The notes beneath the pieces are model-generated. The model ran no database searches. It was not told the origin of the DNA and worked only from the letters and a program-made list of their open reading frames with translations. This document shows positions 42,072 through 52,033 of a DNA stretch of 64,000 nucleotides, in pieces. Numbering within the stretch: the first letter of the stretch is position 1; every line of letters starts with the position of its first letter. Source of the DNA: Burkholderia sp. Ax-1724 (GTDB lineage Bacteria; Pseudomonadota; Gammaproteobacteria; Burkholderiales; Burkholderiaceae); assembly GCF_011752995.1 (NCBI RefSeq), contig NZ_VWWL01000023.1, positions 79,887-143,886 of the forward strand, in the 5' to 3' direction. The translations under genes were made by a program, and so were the position numbers.

Positions 42072-43205
42072 TCAGCGTGTGAACAGTTCGTAAAGCGCCG
42101 CGACATGCGCATCGACGCCCGGGTCGTAGACGAGACTCGCGCGCGGCTCCGCGATCCGCGCATTGCCGCGCTTCACGCGCTCCACCGCCTCGCCGATCGC
42201 GCGCTCGAAGCTACCCGCCTCTTGCCGCGAAAACTCGATCTTCGCCGCGCCGGTCACGGTCTCGGCCGAGCCGACGTTATCCGCGATCACGAGCGGCGTG
42301 CCGCACATCACCGACTCGACGCCGACGAGGCCGAACGGCTCGTACGCCGACGCCACGACCGTAAAATCGGCGGCCGCGAACAGCTTGCCGATCTCCTTGC
42401 TGTAGCCCGCGTAGCGGATCGTGTCGCCGGTCTTCGGCACCGGCCGGCCGACGACCACGAGGCACACCGGCAGCGTCGTGCGCTCGAAAAACGCTTCGAG
42501 CAGCGGGTAGCCTTTGCGCTCATGACTCGTCGACGAGAACAGGAAAATCACGCGGTCCTCGGGCAGCTCGAACTGGCGGCGCACGGCGGCGCGCTCGGCC
42601 GCGTCGAGCGGCTTGAAGCGCGCGGTATCGACCGGCGGATAGAGCACGTCGATACGCTCCGCCGGCACGTCATAGAAACGCTGCAACTCGCGGCTCATCA
42701 ATTGCGAATGCGCGACGATCGAGCGCGCGCGCGTGTAGACGCGCCGCTCCAGTTCGATCTGCCATGTGTCGCTGCGGCGCGGCGCGCGGCCTGCGGCTTC
42801 GAGCGAACCCGGATGCGTGCCGCCGCACAGCGCGACGTCGGCATGCGTCGAGTGATTGATCGAGAACACGCAGGCGGGACGATGGCGCTTCAGGCGCTGC
42901 TTCAGGCGCCAGTCGAACGCGAGGTTACGCAGCTTGCGCGGCGCCCAGCGCACGTCGAGCGGCTGCGCGTCGATCCACGCCGCCTCGGGCAGCGCGCGGT
43001 CGATCTCGCGGGCGAACAGCGTCGGGCGCAGACCGAGCCGATGCAGACCGGCGATCACGTCGCGCGTGTAGCGCTCGGCGCCGCCGCTGTTCTTGAGCGC
43101 CTGGGCGGTCAGTGCGATGTCAGTGAGGGGCAGGCGGTGCGCGTCGCGGGACGGCTCTCGGGTTGACTCAGGCAAGGCTCGGGTCTCGGTGAGGCGCACG
43201 CTCAC
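42072..43205 (-). CDS. Glycosyltransferase family 4
   Basis: The 377-aa GT-B protein has an N-terminal acceptor domain (ALTAQALKNSGGAERYTRDVI) and the nucleotide-sugar domain with VIFLFSSTSHERKGYPLLEAF and the E-x7-E signature ASAYEPFGLVGVESVMCGTPL. It is similar to LPS core mannosyl/heptosyl-type transferases. The start GTG at 43205 lacks a Shine-Dalgarno, and shorter starts are possible; the first 25 residues are not conserved-looking. It sits opposite the waaL-like gene. Confidence 0.88.
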   Translation of the reverse strand: MSVRLTETRALPESTREPSRDAHRLPLTDIALTAQALKNSGGAERYTRDVIAGLHRLGLRPTLFAREIDRALPEAAWIDAQPLDVRWAPRKLRNLAFDWRLKQRLKRHRPACVFSINHSTHADVALCGGTHPGSLEAAGRAPRRSDTWQIELERRVYTRARSIVAHSQLMSRELQRFYDVPAERIDVLYPPVDTARFKPLDAAERAAVRRQFELPEDRVIFLFSSTSHERKGYPLLEAFFERTTLPVCLVVVGRPVPKTGDTIRYAGYSKEIGKLFAAADFTVVASAYEPFGLVGVESVMCGTPLVIADNVGSAETVTGAAKIEFSRQEAGSFERAIGEAVERVKRGNARIAEPRASLVYDPGVDAHVAALYELFTR

Positions 43206-43410
43206 AGCAAGCCGCGCGCGGAGTTTCGGGGCAGCGGCAATTGTAAAGGATGGGTTTCGGGAGACTCATGTCGGGCGGCCTGCCGGGGCTCGGGCGGAAA
43301 TCGGGTGCGGACCCGCTCAGGTTCGCGGCCACCATGCCGCAAGCCGCCCGCGTCGCGCGGCATGGCCGCCAACGGCTAGAATCTAGGCCAATCGCTTCCG
43401 CTTCGACTCC

Positions 43411-44616
43411 ATGACCGACAGCCTGCCGCCCGCCTCGTTTTCCCTGTCTGATCCGCCGGACCCGTCCGACGCGCCCGCGCGGTTCGCGGCGTCGGGCATG
43501 GGTGCGTCAGATGGACCCGATGCGCCTGATACGCCCGACGTGCCCTCCGCGTCGGGTGCGTCCAACGCCGGCGTCCCGACCGGCGGGCCCGCCGGGGCAG
43601 ATGAATCCGGCATGTCCGCCACATCCGCCTCCAACACCGCGCGCCCGCTCGTCTCGATGCTCGTGATCGCCTACAACCAGGCGCAGCAGATCGGCGATGC
43701 CGTGCGCAGCGCGCTCGCGCAGACCTACGAGCCGCTCGAAATCATCGTGTCCGACGATGCGTCCAGCGACGCCACCTTCACCGCGATCGAAGCGGCGCTC
43801 GCCGGCTACGCCGGACCGCATCGCGTGATCGCCCGGCGCAACACGGTCAACCAGGGCATCAGCGCGCACCTGTCGCAGCTCGCCCTGATGGCGCACGGCG
43901 AGCTGCTGTTCGTCGCGGCGGGCGACGACATGTCCGCGCCCGAGCGCTGCGAGCGCGTGGTCGACTGCTGGCTCGCCCACGAGCGCCGCCCCGACCTGAT
44001 CGCCACCGATCTCGCCGACATGGACGAAGCGGGCCACGTGCACGAGCGCGTGAGCCCGGACGAACTCGACCGCTATCGCAGCTTCGACGACTGGCTCGCC
44101 GGCCGCCCGTGGCTGATCGGCGCGGCGCACACGTGGTCGCGGCGGCTCTTCGAGCGCTTCGGGCCGATGCTGCCGGGCGCCGCGGCCGAAGACCAGATCA
44201 TGGTGCTGCGCGCGATCCTCTCGGGTGGCGCGATCAGCCTGCGCGAGCCGCTCGTGCGCTACCGGCGCGGCGGGCTGTCGCGCAAACGCCGCTACCGGTC
44301 GGTCGATGAACTGATCGCGCGGATGCGCCAGAGCAATCGTTATGGCCTCGCCGAACTCGCGCAGTTGCAGCGCGACGCGGACGTCGCCGGCCTCGGCGAG
44401 CGCATGCGCGCCGCGATGGCGCCGAAGCTCGCGCGCGAACGGTTCATCGCGGCGATGTTCGAGGCGCGAAGCTTCGGCGAGCGTGTCGCGCTGCTGACAC
44501 GCGGCGCCGGCGTGAAGCTCGGGCTGCGTATCCGTATGTTTCTGTATGCGAGCTGCCCAGCGGTGTATGCGCCGGGGATCTGGCTCAAGCGCGTCGTGCG
44601 TGGGAAGCGAGGCTGA
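43411..44616 (+). CDS. Glycosyltransferase family 2 with a disordered N-terminal extension
   Basis: A GT-A catalytic domain begins near residue 78 (PLVSMLVIAYNQAQQIGDAVRSAL) with SDDASSDAT and FVAAGDDMS (the DxD-like metal site). Before it stand about 75 residues of Ser/Pro/Asp/Ala/Gly-rich low-complexity sequence (PDAPDTPDVPSAS). If the start is in this region, the extension is disordered; a GTG or ATG nearer the core (e.g. SGMSATSASNTARP) could be the true start. It likely makes a surface sugar linkage in the LPS region. 401 aa in total. Confidence 0.85.
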   Translation: MTDSLPPASFSLSDPPDPSDAPARFAASGMGASDGPDAPDTPDVPSASGASNAGVPTGGPAGADESGMSATSASNTARPLVSMLVIAYNQAQQIGDAVRSALAQTYEPLEIIVSDDASSDATFTAIEAALAGYAGPHRVIARRNTVNQGISAHLSQLALMAHGELLFVAAGDDMSAPERCERVVDCWLAHERRPDLIATDLADMDEAGHVHERVSPDELDRYRSFDDWLAGRPWLIGAAHTWSRRLFERFGPMLPGAAAEDQIMVLRAILSGGAISLREPLVRYRRGGLSRKRRYRSVDELIARMRQSNRYGLAELAQLQRDADVAGLGERMRAAMAPKLARERFIAAMFEARSFGERVALLTRGAGVKLGLRIRMFLYASCPAVYAPGIWLKRVVRGKRG

Positions 44617-44842
44617 ATAGCAAGGCTGAACAGCGAGGCCGCGCCATAGCGCCGAGGCCGAACGCCGCTCGATTCCCGGCGGCAGCATCTCGGCGCCGAT
44701 GCCCGGCACGCTGCGCCGCAAGCGCCTCAGCATCTTCGCCGTGCGGATCAAGGTCCCGCTGGCGCGGCGGTTCATCACGAATGCGACCAGCGCCACGCGA
44801 CGCGAACACGCGCGCCGGCGCGCGCCGCTCAAACACCCTGGA

Positions 44843-46636
44843 TCAGGCCGCGCTCTGCTGGAACTGGATGCGATGCAGATGCGCGTACAACCCGTCCTGC
44901 GCCAGCAGTTCGCGGTGGCTGCCGCGCTCGACGATCCGCCCCGCTTCCATCACGAGGATGCGGTCGGCGCGCTCGATCGTCGAAAGACGGTGCGCGATCA
45001 CGAGCGTCGTGCGGCCCTTCATCAGCGTTTCGAGCGCCGCCTGCACGTGGCGTTCGGATTCGGAATCGAGCGCCGAGGTCGCCTCGTCGAGAATCAGGAT
45101 CGGCGCGTCCTTGTAGATCGCGCGCGCAATCGCAAGACGCTGGCGCTGGCCGCCCGAGAGCATCATGCCGTTGTCGCCGACCAGCGTTTCGATACCTTGC
45201 GGCATCGACTGCACGGTGTCCCACAGGTTGGCCGCGCGCAGCGCCGCCTTGACCTTGTCGGCGTCGACCTCCTGACCGTAGGCGACGTTGTGCGCGATCG
45301 TGTCGTTGAACAGCACGACGTCCTGGCTCACCATCGCGATCTGGCTGCGCAGCGCGTGCAGATCGTAGTCGGGCAGCGCGACGCCATCGACCAGAATCGC
45401 GCCGCCGGTCGGATCGAAAAAGCGCGGCAGCAGGTTCACGAGCGTGGTCTTGCCGCTGCCCGACGGCCCCGCGAGCGCGACCATCTCTCCCGGCGCGACT
45501 TTGAACGAGACCTGGTCGAGCGTGTGGCGGCTATGCGTGGCGTTCGCGCCGTACGAGAACGACACGTCGCGGAATTCGACCTCGCCGCGCGCGCGCTCGA
45601 GCGGCTGGCCGCCGCCTTCCGGCTCGGCCGGCTCGTCGATCAGGCCGAAGATCAGCTCGGCTGCGGTCATGCCGCGCTGCAACGGCTGGTTCACGTCCAT
45701 CAGATGCTTGAGCGGCGAGATGATCAGCAGCATCGACGTGACGAACGCGACGAAGCCGCCGACCGTGGTCTGATCCGACGACGACTGCACCACCGCGATC
45801 GTAATCACGACCGCGAGCGCGATCGAGGCGAGGAACTGCGTCAACGGCTGCGCGAGGCCGCCCGAGGCGGTCATGCGCATGGCGTAGCCGCGCAGGCGCT
45901 TGCTCATCGCCGTGAAGCGGTCTGTCTCGTATTGCTCGCCATTATGCACCTTGACGACCTTGTAGCCGCCCACGGTCTCCTCGACGATATACGACAGCTC
46001 GTTGGTGAGCAGCTGATGCTCGCGGTTCAGACGCCGCAGCCGGCGATTGATCTTGCCGACCAGCCAGCCGATGCCCGGCAGCAGCACCGCGACAATCAGC
46101 GTCAGGCGCCAGTTCAGATAGAACAGATAGCCGAGCAGGAAGATCACAGTCAGCGAATCGCGCACGAGCGTGACCATCACACTCAGCAGCACGTTGAGAA
46201 TCTGGTTGACCTCGAAGACGATCGCGTTGATGACGGTGCTCGCGGTTTCGCGCTGGAAGAAAGCGACGCTCGTATGGATCATGCGGTCGAACATCTTCAG
46301 GCGCAGTTCGAGCAGGATCTTGTTCGACACGTAGGCGAGCAGATAGCCCGATGCATATTGCGAGACGCCGCGGATCAGCGCAAGGCCGATCACGGCGACC
46401 GGCACGAGCCACTTGGTCTTGTCGATGGCATGGGAGCCGAAGCCTTTGTCGAGCAGCGGCTTGAGCAGCGCCGGAATGGCGGCGTCGGTGCCGGCGCTCA
46501 CCGCCATCGCGACAATCGCGCCAACCACGACCCACAGCAGCGGCTTGATGAACGGCCACAGGCGGCGCATGACGACGGCCGGCGACGACGCATCGCCTGA
46601 ACCCATGGGTTTGCTTAACGTTGGCTTCGCGCTCAA
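44843..46636 (-). CDS. msbA: Lipid A/LPS-core flippase ABC transporter
   Basis: MsbA flips lipid A-core across the inner membrane. The 597-aa half-transporter has six helices in the first 330 residues (PLLWVVVGAIVAMAVSAGTD, SGYLLAYVSNKILLELRLKMFDR), then the ATPase with Walker A GPSGSGKTTL, LSGGQRQRLA and ILILDEATSALD. The TTG at 46636 (MSAKPTLSKPMG), with AGAGGA five bases upstream, is taken as the start; the longer frame to 46675 has no such site. It lies in the LPS glycosyltransferase region. Confidence 0.93.
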   Translation of the reverse strand: MSAKPTLSKPMGSGDASSPAVVMRRLWPFIKPLLWVVVGAIVAMAVSAGTDAAIPALLKPLLDKGFGSHAIDKTKWLVPVAVIGLALIRGVSQYASGYLLAYVSNKILLELRLKMFDRMIHTSVAFFQRETASTVINAIVFEVNQILNVLLSVMVTLVRDSLTVIFLLGYLFYLNWRLTLIVAVLLPGIGWLVGKINRRLRRLNREHQLLTNELSYIVEETVGGYKVVKVHNGEQYETDRFTAMSKRLRGYAMRMTASGGLAQPLTQFLASIALAVVITIAVVQSSSDQTTVGGFVAFVTSMLLIISPLKHLMDVNQPLQRGMTAAELIFGLIDEPAEPEGGGQPLERARGEVEFRDVSFSYGANATHSRHTLDQVSFKVAPGEMVALAGPSGSGKTTLVNLLPRFFDPTGGAILVDGVALPDYDLHALRSQIAMVSQDVVLFNDTIAHNVAYGQEVDADKVKAALRAANLWDTVQSMPQGIETLVGDNGMMLSGGQRQRLAIARAIYKDAPILILDEATSALDSESERHVQAALETLMKGRTTLVIAHRLSTIERADRILVMEAGRIVERGSHRELLAQDGLYAHLHRIQFQQSAA

Positions 46637-47032
46637 GGAATCCTCTGGAAATGCGGAACAGCGAACACGCGGCACAGGGCGTTGCCGCCGCGCGAAATAT
46701 TAAAAGAGAGCATTGTAATCGCTCGCAGATGATGGCCGGTGCACCGCGCGCGACCGGATGCACGCAAGGGTTGACGGGCCGGTGCGCTGGTGTGGGGCCG
46801 GATGGGCTGTGTATACTCCTCGCTGCCCGTTGCTCCTCGTTGCTCCTCGTTGCCCGTCGGCGGGCTCGCGGATTCGCCCGAGGCTGTGTATCGTGCGCTG
46901 CCTCTCCGGCTCGGGTTCGGGCTCGCTCGATCCGGCAAGCACGGCCGTGCGCCGATACGGGTATGGATACGCGAACGCAACCGGCCCGCATGCGTAGCCC
47001 GCTCCGTCATGTCGTCCCTCACGAACTCAGGT
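46637..47032. other. Divergent intergenic region msbA/glycosyltransferase, 396 bp
   Basis: Holds the promoters of both genes. It contains a 10-bp tandem repeat TGCTCCTCGT at 46831-46850 flanked by similar TGCCCGT pieces (46821-46860). No gene is seen. Confidence 0.5.
46821..46860. repeat. Short tandem repeat of 10-bp units
   Basis: Four consecutive 10-bp units: two exact TGCTCCTCGT, flanked by CGCTGCCCGT and TGCCCGTCGG. It could slip in length. Confidence 0.5.
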
Positions 47033-47794
47033 ATGCAAGAAACCACCCTCGGCGTCGCCATCATCACCCGGAACGCGGCGGCGCGGCTGGCCGAATGCCT
47101 GCGGGCGCTGGCCTTCGCCGACCAGATCGTCGTGATCGACGGCGGCAGCACCGACGGCACGGCCGGGATCGCCCGCGCGCACGGCGCCCGCGTAATCGAA
47201 CAGACGGACTGGCCCGGCTTCGGCCCGCAGAAAAACCGCGCGGTGGATGCGCTCGCGACAGACTGGGTCCTGTCGATCGATGCCGACGAAATCGTCACGC
47301 CGGAGCTGGCCGCGTCGATTCGCGCGGCGCTCGCGGCACCCACGGCCGACGTCTATGCGGTGGACCGCCTGTCGAGCTTCTGCGGCCACTGGGTTCACCA
47401 CAGCGGCTGGTATCCGGACTGGATTCCGCGCCTCTTCAAACGCGGCCGCGCGCGCTTCTCCGACGACCTCGTCCACGAGCGCCTCGTGTTCGACACGCCC
47501 GCGCAACGCCTCACCGGCAAGCTCATGCACTACTCGTACGAGGACTACGAGAGCGTGCTGCGCAAGCTCGACGCCTATTCGACGGCCGGTGCGCGACAGC
47601 GTTATGCAGCGGAACAGCGCGGCAGCTTCGGCAAGGCGCTCGGACGCGGCTTGTGGGCGTTCGTGCGGACCTACCTGCTGCGGCGCGGTTTTCTGGACGG
47701 CCGCGCGGGCTTCATGATCGCCCTGTTCAATGCCGAAACGGTGTACTACCGGTTTCTGAAGCTCGCGCACCTGGAGAAAACGGGCGGACGCTAG
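47033..47794 (+). CDS. Glycosyltransferase family 2 (WaaE/KdtX-like, LPS core)
   Basis: The 253-aa protein starts with GT-A features: TTLGVAIITRNAAARLAECL, VVIDGGSTDGT, GFGPQKNRAVDALATDWVLSIDADEI, then HSGWYPDWIPRLFKRGRARF and DDLVHERLVFD. These are the marks of the WaaE/KdtX beta-glucosyltransferase group that decorates LPS inner core heptose. The start could be ATG at 47033 or 47009 (SSLTNSG); the shorter is nearer the first strand. It is followed by a strong terminator. Confidence 0.9.
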   Translation: MQETTLGVAIITRNAAARLAECLRALAFADQIVVIDGGSTDGTAGIARAHGARVIEQTDWPGFGPQKNRAVDALATDWVLSIDADEIVTPELAASIRAALAAPTADVYAVDRLSSFCGHWVHHSGWYPDWIPRLFKRGRARFSDDLVHERLVFDTPAQRLTGKLMHYSYEDYESVLRKLDAYSTAGARQRYAAEQRGSFGKALGRGLWAFVRTYLLRRGFLDGRAGFMIALFNAETVYYRFLKLAHLEKTGGR

Positions 47795-47802
47795 GCGGCG
47801 AT

Positions 47803-47842
47803 AAAAAAGGCGGCCGTTGGATGACGGACCGCCTTTGGCCTT
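47803..47842. terminator. Bidirectional intrinsic terminator
   Basis: AAAGGCGGCCGT (47806-47817) pairs with ACGG-A-CCGCCTTT (47824-47836), with one bulged A and loop TGGATG. On the minus strand a T6 run follows (from the A-tract at 47803-47808), so it serves best as the dnaE terminator, about 220 bases after the dnaE stop; on the plus strand it can end the glycosyltransferase transcript. Confidence 0.8.
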
Positions 47843-48058
47843 TGTGCCGATTCTGCGCGACGATGGCGGCTGCTTTTGTTTTTTGCATTTGCTTGCCGCT
47901 GCATTTCGCTATCTGCCGCCGCCGGTACTCAGCGCAATACAACCGAGACTCGTCGCAGACAGATTCGCATCGCGAAGACCCGCCCGCCGTAGCCTGAGAC
48001 CATCCAGTGAGGTCTTGCCCGCCCGGATAAACCGTACGCGCAAAACCACCACCATCGA

Positions 48059-51000
48059 TCAATAAACGATCTCGATCGAGCTGCCCTCGAACTCGCCACG
48101 CAATGCGGCGAGCAGTTCGTCGGTCGGCTTCACGCGCCATGCGTCGCCGAGGCGCATTTCGCCTTGCGCATTCTCGCTGCGATAGACGACCTGCACCGCG
48201 AGTCCGTTCGGAATCTGCACCGGCTGCCGGCCGTTGTCGCCGCCGAAGCCGCCTCGTCCACCGTTGCGTCCACCGCCGTTGCCGCCGCCGTTGCCACGTG
48301 CGGCAGCCGCCGGCGCAGCGGCCGCGGCCGGCTCGTCCTTGCCCGCGCAGTGCGCTTCGAGCACCCGCCGCAACGCCAGCGCATCGGCGTTGCCGTTCAT
48401 CTGCACCTTGACCGAATCCGCGTAACGGCAACGCGCGCGGCCGAGATCCATAACCGTGTCGACGGTAAAGCGGATGCCGCCCGTGAACGCGTCGTTGCGC
48501 GCCATGCCCTGCACGACGAGCAGTTCGTCTTCCTTGAAAAGCTGCTTGTGTTCTTCGAAGACTTCGTTGAACACCGTCACTTCACACTGGCCGGTGCCGT
48601 CGTCGAGCAACGCAATCAGCATCTTGCCGCGCTGGGTCATCTGCGTGCGCAGCGACACGATCACGCCGGCAACGAGCTTGTCGCGCCCTTCCTTCAGCTC
48701 GCCGATCTTCTGGCGCACGAAGCGGCGCACTTCGTCCTTATATGCGTCGAACAGGTGGCCCGACAGGTAGAAGCCGAGCGCGGCCTTTTCTTCCTGGAGC
48801 TTTTTCTTTTCCGGCCACTCGGCTTCGTCGACAAGTTCATGGCCTTGCGACGGCGCGTCGCCCATGTCGAACAGGCCCGCTTGCAGCGCATTGGCGCTCG
48901 CCTGCTCGGCCGCTTCCATCGCGAGCGACACCGACGCGATAAGCTGCGCGCGATTCGCGTGCAGGGCATCGAACGCGCCGGCGCGAATCAGCGCCTCGAC
49001 CGTGCGGCGATTGACGATGCGGCGATCGACGCGATTGCAGAAATCGAAGATGTCGATAAACGGGCTTTCCTCGCGCGCGCGCAGAATTTCTTCGATCGCG
49101 TTCTGGCCGCTGCCCTTGATCGCGCCGAGACCGTAGCGGATCGTGCGCGAGCGCTTGCCGTCCGCCTCGGCAACCGGCTCGAAGCGATACGCCGACAGAT
49201 TCACGTCCGGCGGCAGCACGGCCATCCTGTTCGTGAGGCAGTCTTCGAACAGGATCTTGACCTTGTCCGTGTCGTCCATCGCGAGCGACATATTGGCCGC
49301 CATGAATTCGGCCGGATGGTGCGCCTTGAGCCACGCGGTGTGATACGCGAGCAGCGCGTAGGCGGCCGCGTGCGACTTGTTGAAGCCGTAGCCCGCGAAC
49401 TTCTCCATCAGGTCGAAGGTCTCGTCCGCCTTCTCGCGCGTGAGGCCGTTCTTCGCCGCGCCTTCCGCGAAAATCTCGCGGTGCTTGGCCATTTCCTCGG
49501 GCTTCTTCTTGCCCATCGCGCGGCGCAGCAGGTCGGCGCCGCCGAGCGAGTAACCGCCGATGATCTGCGCCATCTGCATCACCTGCTCCTGGTAGACCAT
49601 GATGCCGTAGGTCTCTTTCAGAACAGGTTCGACGCGCGGGTCGGGATACTCCACCACCTCGCGGCCGTGCTTGCGCGCGCAGAAGCTCGGGATCAGGTCC
49701 ATCGGGCCCGGACGGTACAACGCCACGAGCGCGATGATGTCCTCGAAGCGATCGGGCTGCGCGTCCTTCAGCATGCCCTGCATGCCGCGGCTTTCCAGCT
49801 GGAACACGGCGACCGTATTCGCTTTCTTCAGGATCGAGAACGACGCGGGATCGTCGAGCGGCACCTGGGCCAACGACCAGTCCTGCTTCGACGGATCGAG
49901 CCGGCGGATATAGCGCTCGGCCCAGTCGAGAATGGTCAGCGTGGTGAGGCCCAGAAAGTCGAACTTCACGAGGCCGACCGCTTCGACGTCGTCCTTGTCG
50001 TACTGGCTCACGACGCCGCTTTCGTCGCCCTGCGTGTAGAGCGGGCAGAAATCGGTCAGCTTGCCCGGTGCGATCAGCACACCACCCGCGTGCATGCCGA
50101 CGTTACGCGTCAGGCCTTCCACGCGCTGCGCGAGTTCGAGCAGCTGATGCACTTCGTCTTCGTTGTCGAAACGCTCCTGCAGCAGCGGCTCTTCCTTCAT
50201 CGCGTCGGCAATCGTGACGTGCTTGCCCGGCTTGAACGGAATCAGCTTCGCGACGCCGTCGGTGAACATATAGCCGAGATCGAGCACGCGGCCGATGTCG
50301 CGCACCGCCGCCTTCGCCGCCATCGTGCCGAAGGTGGCGATCTGCGACACCGCGTTCGCGCCGTATTTCTCCTTCACGTACTGAATCACGCGATCGCGGC
50401 CGTGCTGGCAGAAGTCGATATCGAAGTCGGGCATCGACACCCGCTCCGGATTCAGGAAACGCTCGAACAGCAGGTTGTAGCGCAGCGGATCGAGGTCGGT
50501 CACGCCGAGCGCGTAAGCGACCAGCGAGCCCGCGCCCGAGCCCCGGCCCGGGCCCACCGGCACGCCGTTGTTCTTCGCCCAGTTGATGAAGTCCGCGACG
50601 ATCAGGAAGTAGCCCGGAAAGCCCATCTTGATGATCGTGCCGCACTCGAATTCGAGGCGCTGGTAGTACGTGGCGCGCTGCGCGTCGCGCTCGGCCTCGT
50701 CCGGATAAAGCTGTTCGAGGCGCTTTTCGAGGCCCTCTTTCGAGAGCTGCACGAGGTAGTCGTCGAGCGACATGCCGTCGGGCGTCGGAAAGAGCGGCAG
50801 CTTCGGCTTGCCGAGTTCGAGCGTGAGATTGCAGCGCTTTGCGATCTGCACCGTGTTGGCGAGCGCCGAGGGAATGTCCGCGAACAGCGCGGCCATGTCT
50901 TCTTGCGTGCGGAAATACTGCTCGTCGGTAAACCGCTTCTGGCGGCGCGGATTCGCGAGAATATCGCCTTCCGAGATACACACGCGCGCTTCGTGCGCGG

Positions 51001-51643
51001 TGAAGTCGTCCGGCGTCATGAACTGCATCGGGTGCGTGGCGACCACCGGGAGTTTCAGCGACGCCGCAATCGCGACCGCCTGCTGCACGTACTGCTCGCC
51101 GCCCGGCTGGCCGCAGCGCTGCAACTCGATATAGAAACCGTCGGGGAACACCTTCGCCCAATGCTGCGCGTTGCGTTTCGCCGCTTCCACGTTGCCGGCC
51201 GCGAGCGCGAGACCGATGTCGCCCTGCTGCGCGCCCGACAGCGCGAGCAGCCCTTCGCCGAGCCCGGATTCGAGCCAGCCGGCTTCGATTTCCGCGCGGC
51301 CGCGGTACTGGTTCGTGAGCGACGCCTTGCTGAGCAGTTCGCAGAGGTTCAGGTAACCGCCGCGGTCCTTGACCAGCAGCAGCAGACGCGAAGGCTTGTC
51401 GCGGTCGTCCGGATTGGCGATCCAGACGTCGCAGCCGGCAATGGGTTTGACCCCCTTGCCACGCGCTTCCTGGTAGAAACGGACGAGGCCGAACGCGTTG
51501 CCGAGGTCGGTGAGCGCGAGCGCGCCCTGACCGTCTTTGGCCGCCGCCGCGACGATGTCGTCGAGACGCACGATGCCGTCGGCAATCGAGAATTCGGAGT
51601 GAACGCGGAGATGAACGAAGCGGGGATCTGACATGGGCGACAT
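48059..51643 (-). CDS. dnaE: DNA polymerase III alpha subunit
   Basis: The replicative polymerase. The 1194-aa protein has the N-terminal PHP domain (FVHLRVHSEFSIADGIVRLDD), the catalytic aspartates in MPDFDIDFCQHGRD, GPGRGSGAGSLVAYALGVTDLDP, MVYQEQVMQMAQIIGGYSLGGADLLRRAMGKKK (given in part: YQEQVMQMAQ, LRRAMGKK) and a C-terminal OB fold with VAGVIVSLRTQMTQRGKMLI. Near the C-terminus there is a Gly/Asn/Arg-rich insert (ARGNGGGNGGGRNGGRGG). The ATG at 51643 with GGAG five bases upstream is used; a second ATG three codons on gives MSDPRF. Confidence 0.97.
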   Translation of the reverse strand: MSPMSDPRFVHLRVHSEFSIADGIVRLDDIVAAAAKDGQGALALTDLGNAFGLVRFYQEARGKGVKPIAGCDVWIANPDDRDKPSRLLLLVKDRGGYLNLCELLSKASLTNQYRGRAEIEAGWLESGLGEGLLALSGAQQGDIGLALAAGNVEAAKRNAQHWAKVFPDGFYIELQRCGQPGGEQYVQQAVAIAASLKLPVVATHPMQFMTPDDFTAHEARVCISEGDILANPRRQKRFTDEQYFRTQEDMAALFADIPSALANTVQIAKRCNLTLELGKPKLPLFPTPDGMSLDDYLVQLSKEGLEKRLEQLYPDEAERDAQRATYYQRLEFECGTIIKMGFPGYFLIVADFINWAKNNGVPVGPGRGSGAGSLVAYALGVTDLDPLRYNLLFERFLNPERVSMPDFDIDFCQHGRDRVIQYVKEKYGANAVSQIATFGTMAAKAAVRDIGRVLDLGYMFTDGVAKLIPFKPGKHVTIADAMKEEPLLQERFDNEDEVHQLLELAQRVEGLTRNVGMHAGGVLIAPGKLTDFCPLYTQGDESGVVSQYDKDDVEAVGLVKFDFLGLTTLTILDWAERYIRRLDPSKQDWSLAQVPLDDPASFSILKKANTVAVFQLESRGMQGMLKDAQPDRFEDIIALVALYRPGPMDLIPSFCARKHGREVVEYPDPRVEPVLKETYGIMVYQEQVMQMAQIIGGYSLGGADLLRRAMGKKKPEEMAKHREIFAEGAAKNGLTREKADETFDLMEKFAGYGFNKSHAAAYALLAYHTAWLKAHHPAEFMAANMSLAMDDTDKVKILFEDCLTNRMAVLPPDVNLSAYRFEPVAEADGKRSRTIRYGLGAIKGSGQNAIEEILRAREESPFIDIFDFCNRVDRRIVNRRTVEALIRAGAFDALHANRAQLIASVSLAMEAAEQASANALQAGLFDMGDAPSQGHELVDEAEWPEKKKLQEEKAALGFYLSGHLFDAYKDEVRRFVRQKIGELKEGRDKLVAGVIVSLRTQMTQRGKMLIALLDDGTGQCEVTVFNEVFEEHKQLFKEDELLVVQGMARNDAFTGGIRFTVDTVMDLGRARCRYADSVKVQMNGNADALALRRVLEAHCAGKDEPAAAAAPAAAARGNGGGNGGGRNGGRGGFGGDNGRQPVQIPNGLAVQVVYRSENAQGEMRLGDAWRVKPTDELLAALRGEFEGSSIEIVY

Positions 51644-52033
51644 TGTAACTCCACCATTCCGCAGATTTCAGCCCAAAGCGGCGCGTTAGCCATTCGGCCA
51701 AGGCATGGCCGGCAGCATGGGCGCGCGGGCGCGGCGCCGTGGCGCTTCGGGCCGCCCAACGACCACGCTCGTGACGATACGCGCGGGATTTTGCAGTGCC
51801 GCTCGCCATAACGCGCGGCGTTTGCGCCAAAGCAAACACCTGGCCATTCGGCCAGGTCGGGGAAACCGCCGGCTTGAGGGATAATAACGGTTTCGCCTCA
51901 TTCGACGTGGCTGCCAGCGCGCGAGAACACGGGCCCGATCCGGCACGACGCCGGCCCGACAACGCCCGCGGCGCAACCCACCGCCAGCCGCTCCGCCCTT
52001 TGCCACGCCGGCCATTTTTACCGCTGAACACAC
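51644..52033. other. Divergent intergenic region dnaE/trhO, 390 bp
   Basis: Holds both promoters. The element CCATTCGGCCA occurs twice (near 51689 and at 51844-51854); the second copy is part of a perfect hairpin at 51838-51857. No gene is seen. Confidence 0.5.
51838..51857. repeat. Perfect 8-bp hairpin in the trhO leader
   Basis: ACCTGGCC (51838-51845), loop ATTC, GGCCAGGT (51850-51857). It lies 177 bases before trhO. Confidence 0.5.

Noticed and set aside
48164..51631. Open frame of 1155 codons on the plus strand
   Set aside because: Exactly antisense to dnaE, with shadow-type composition (RLxHxxR-rich).
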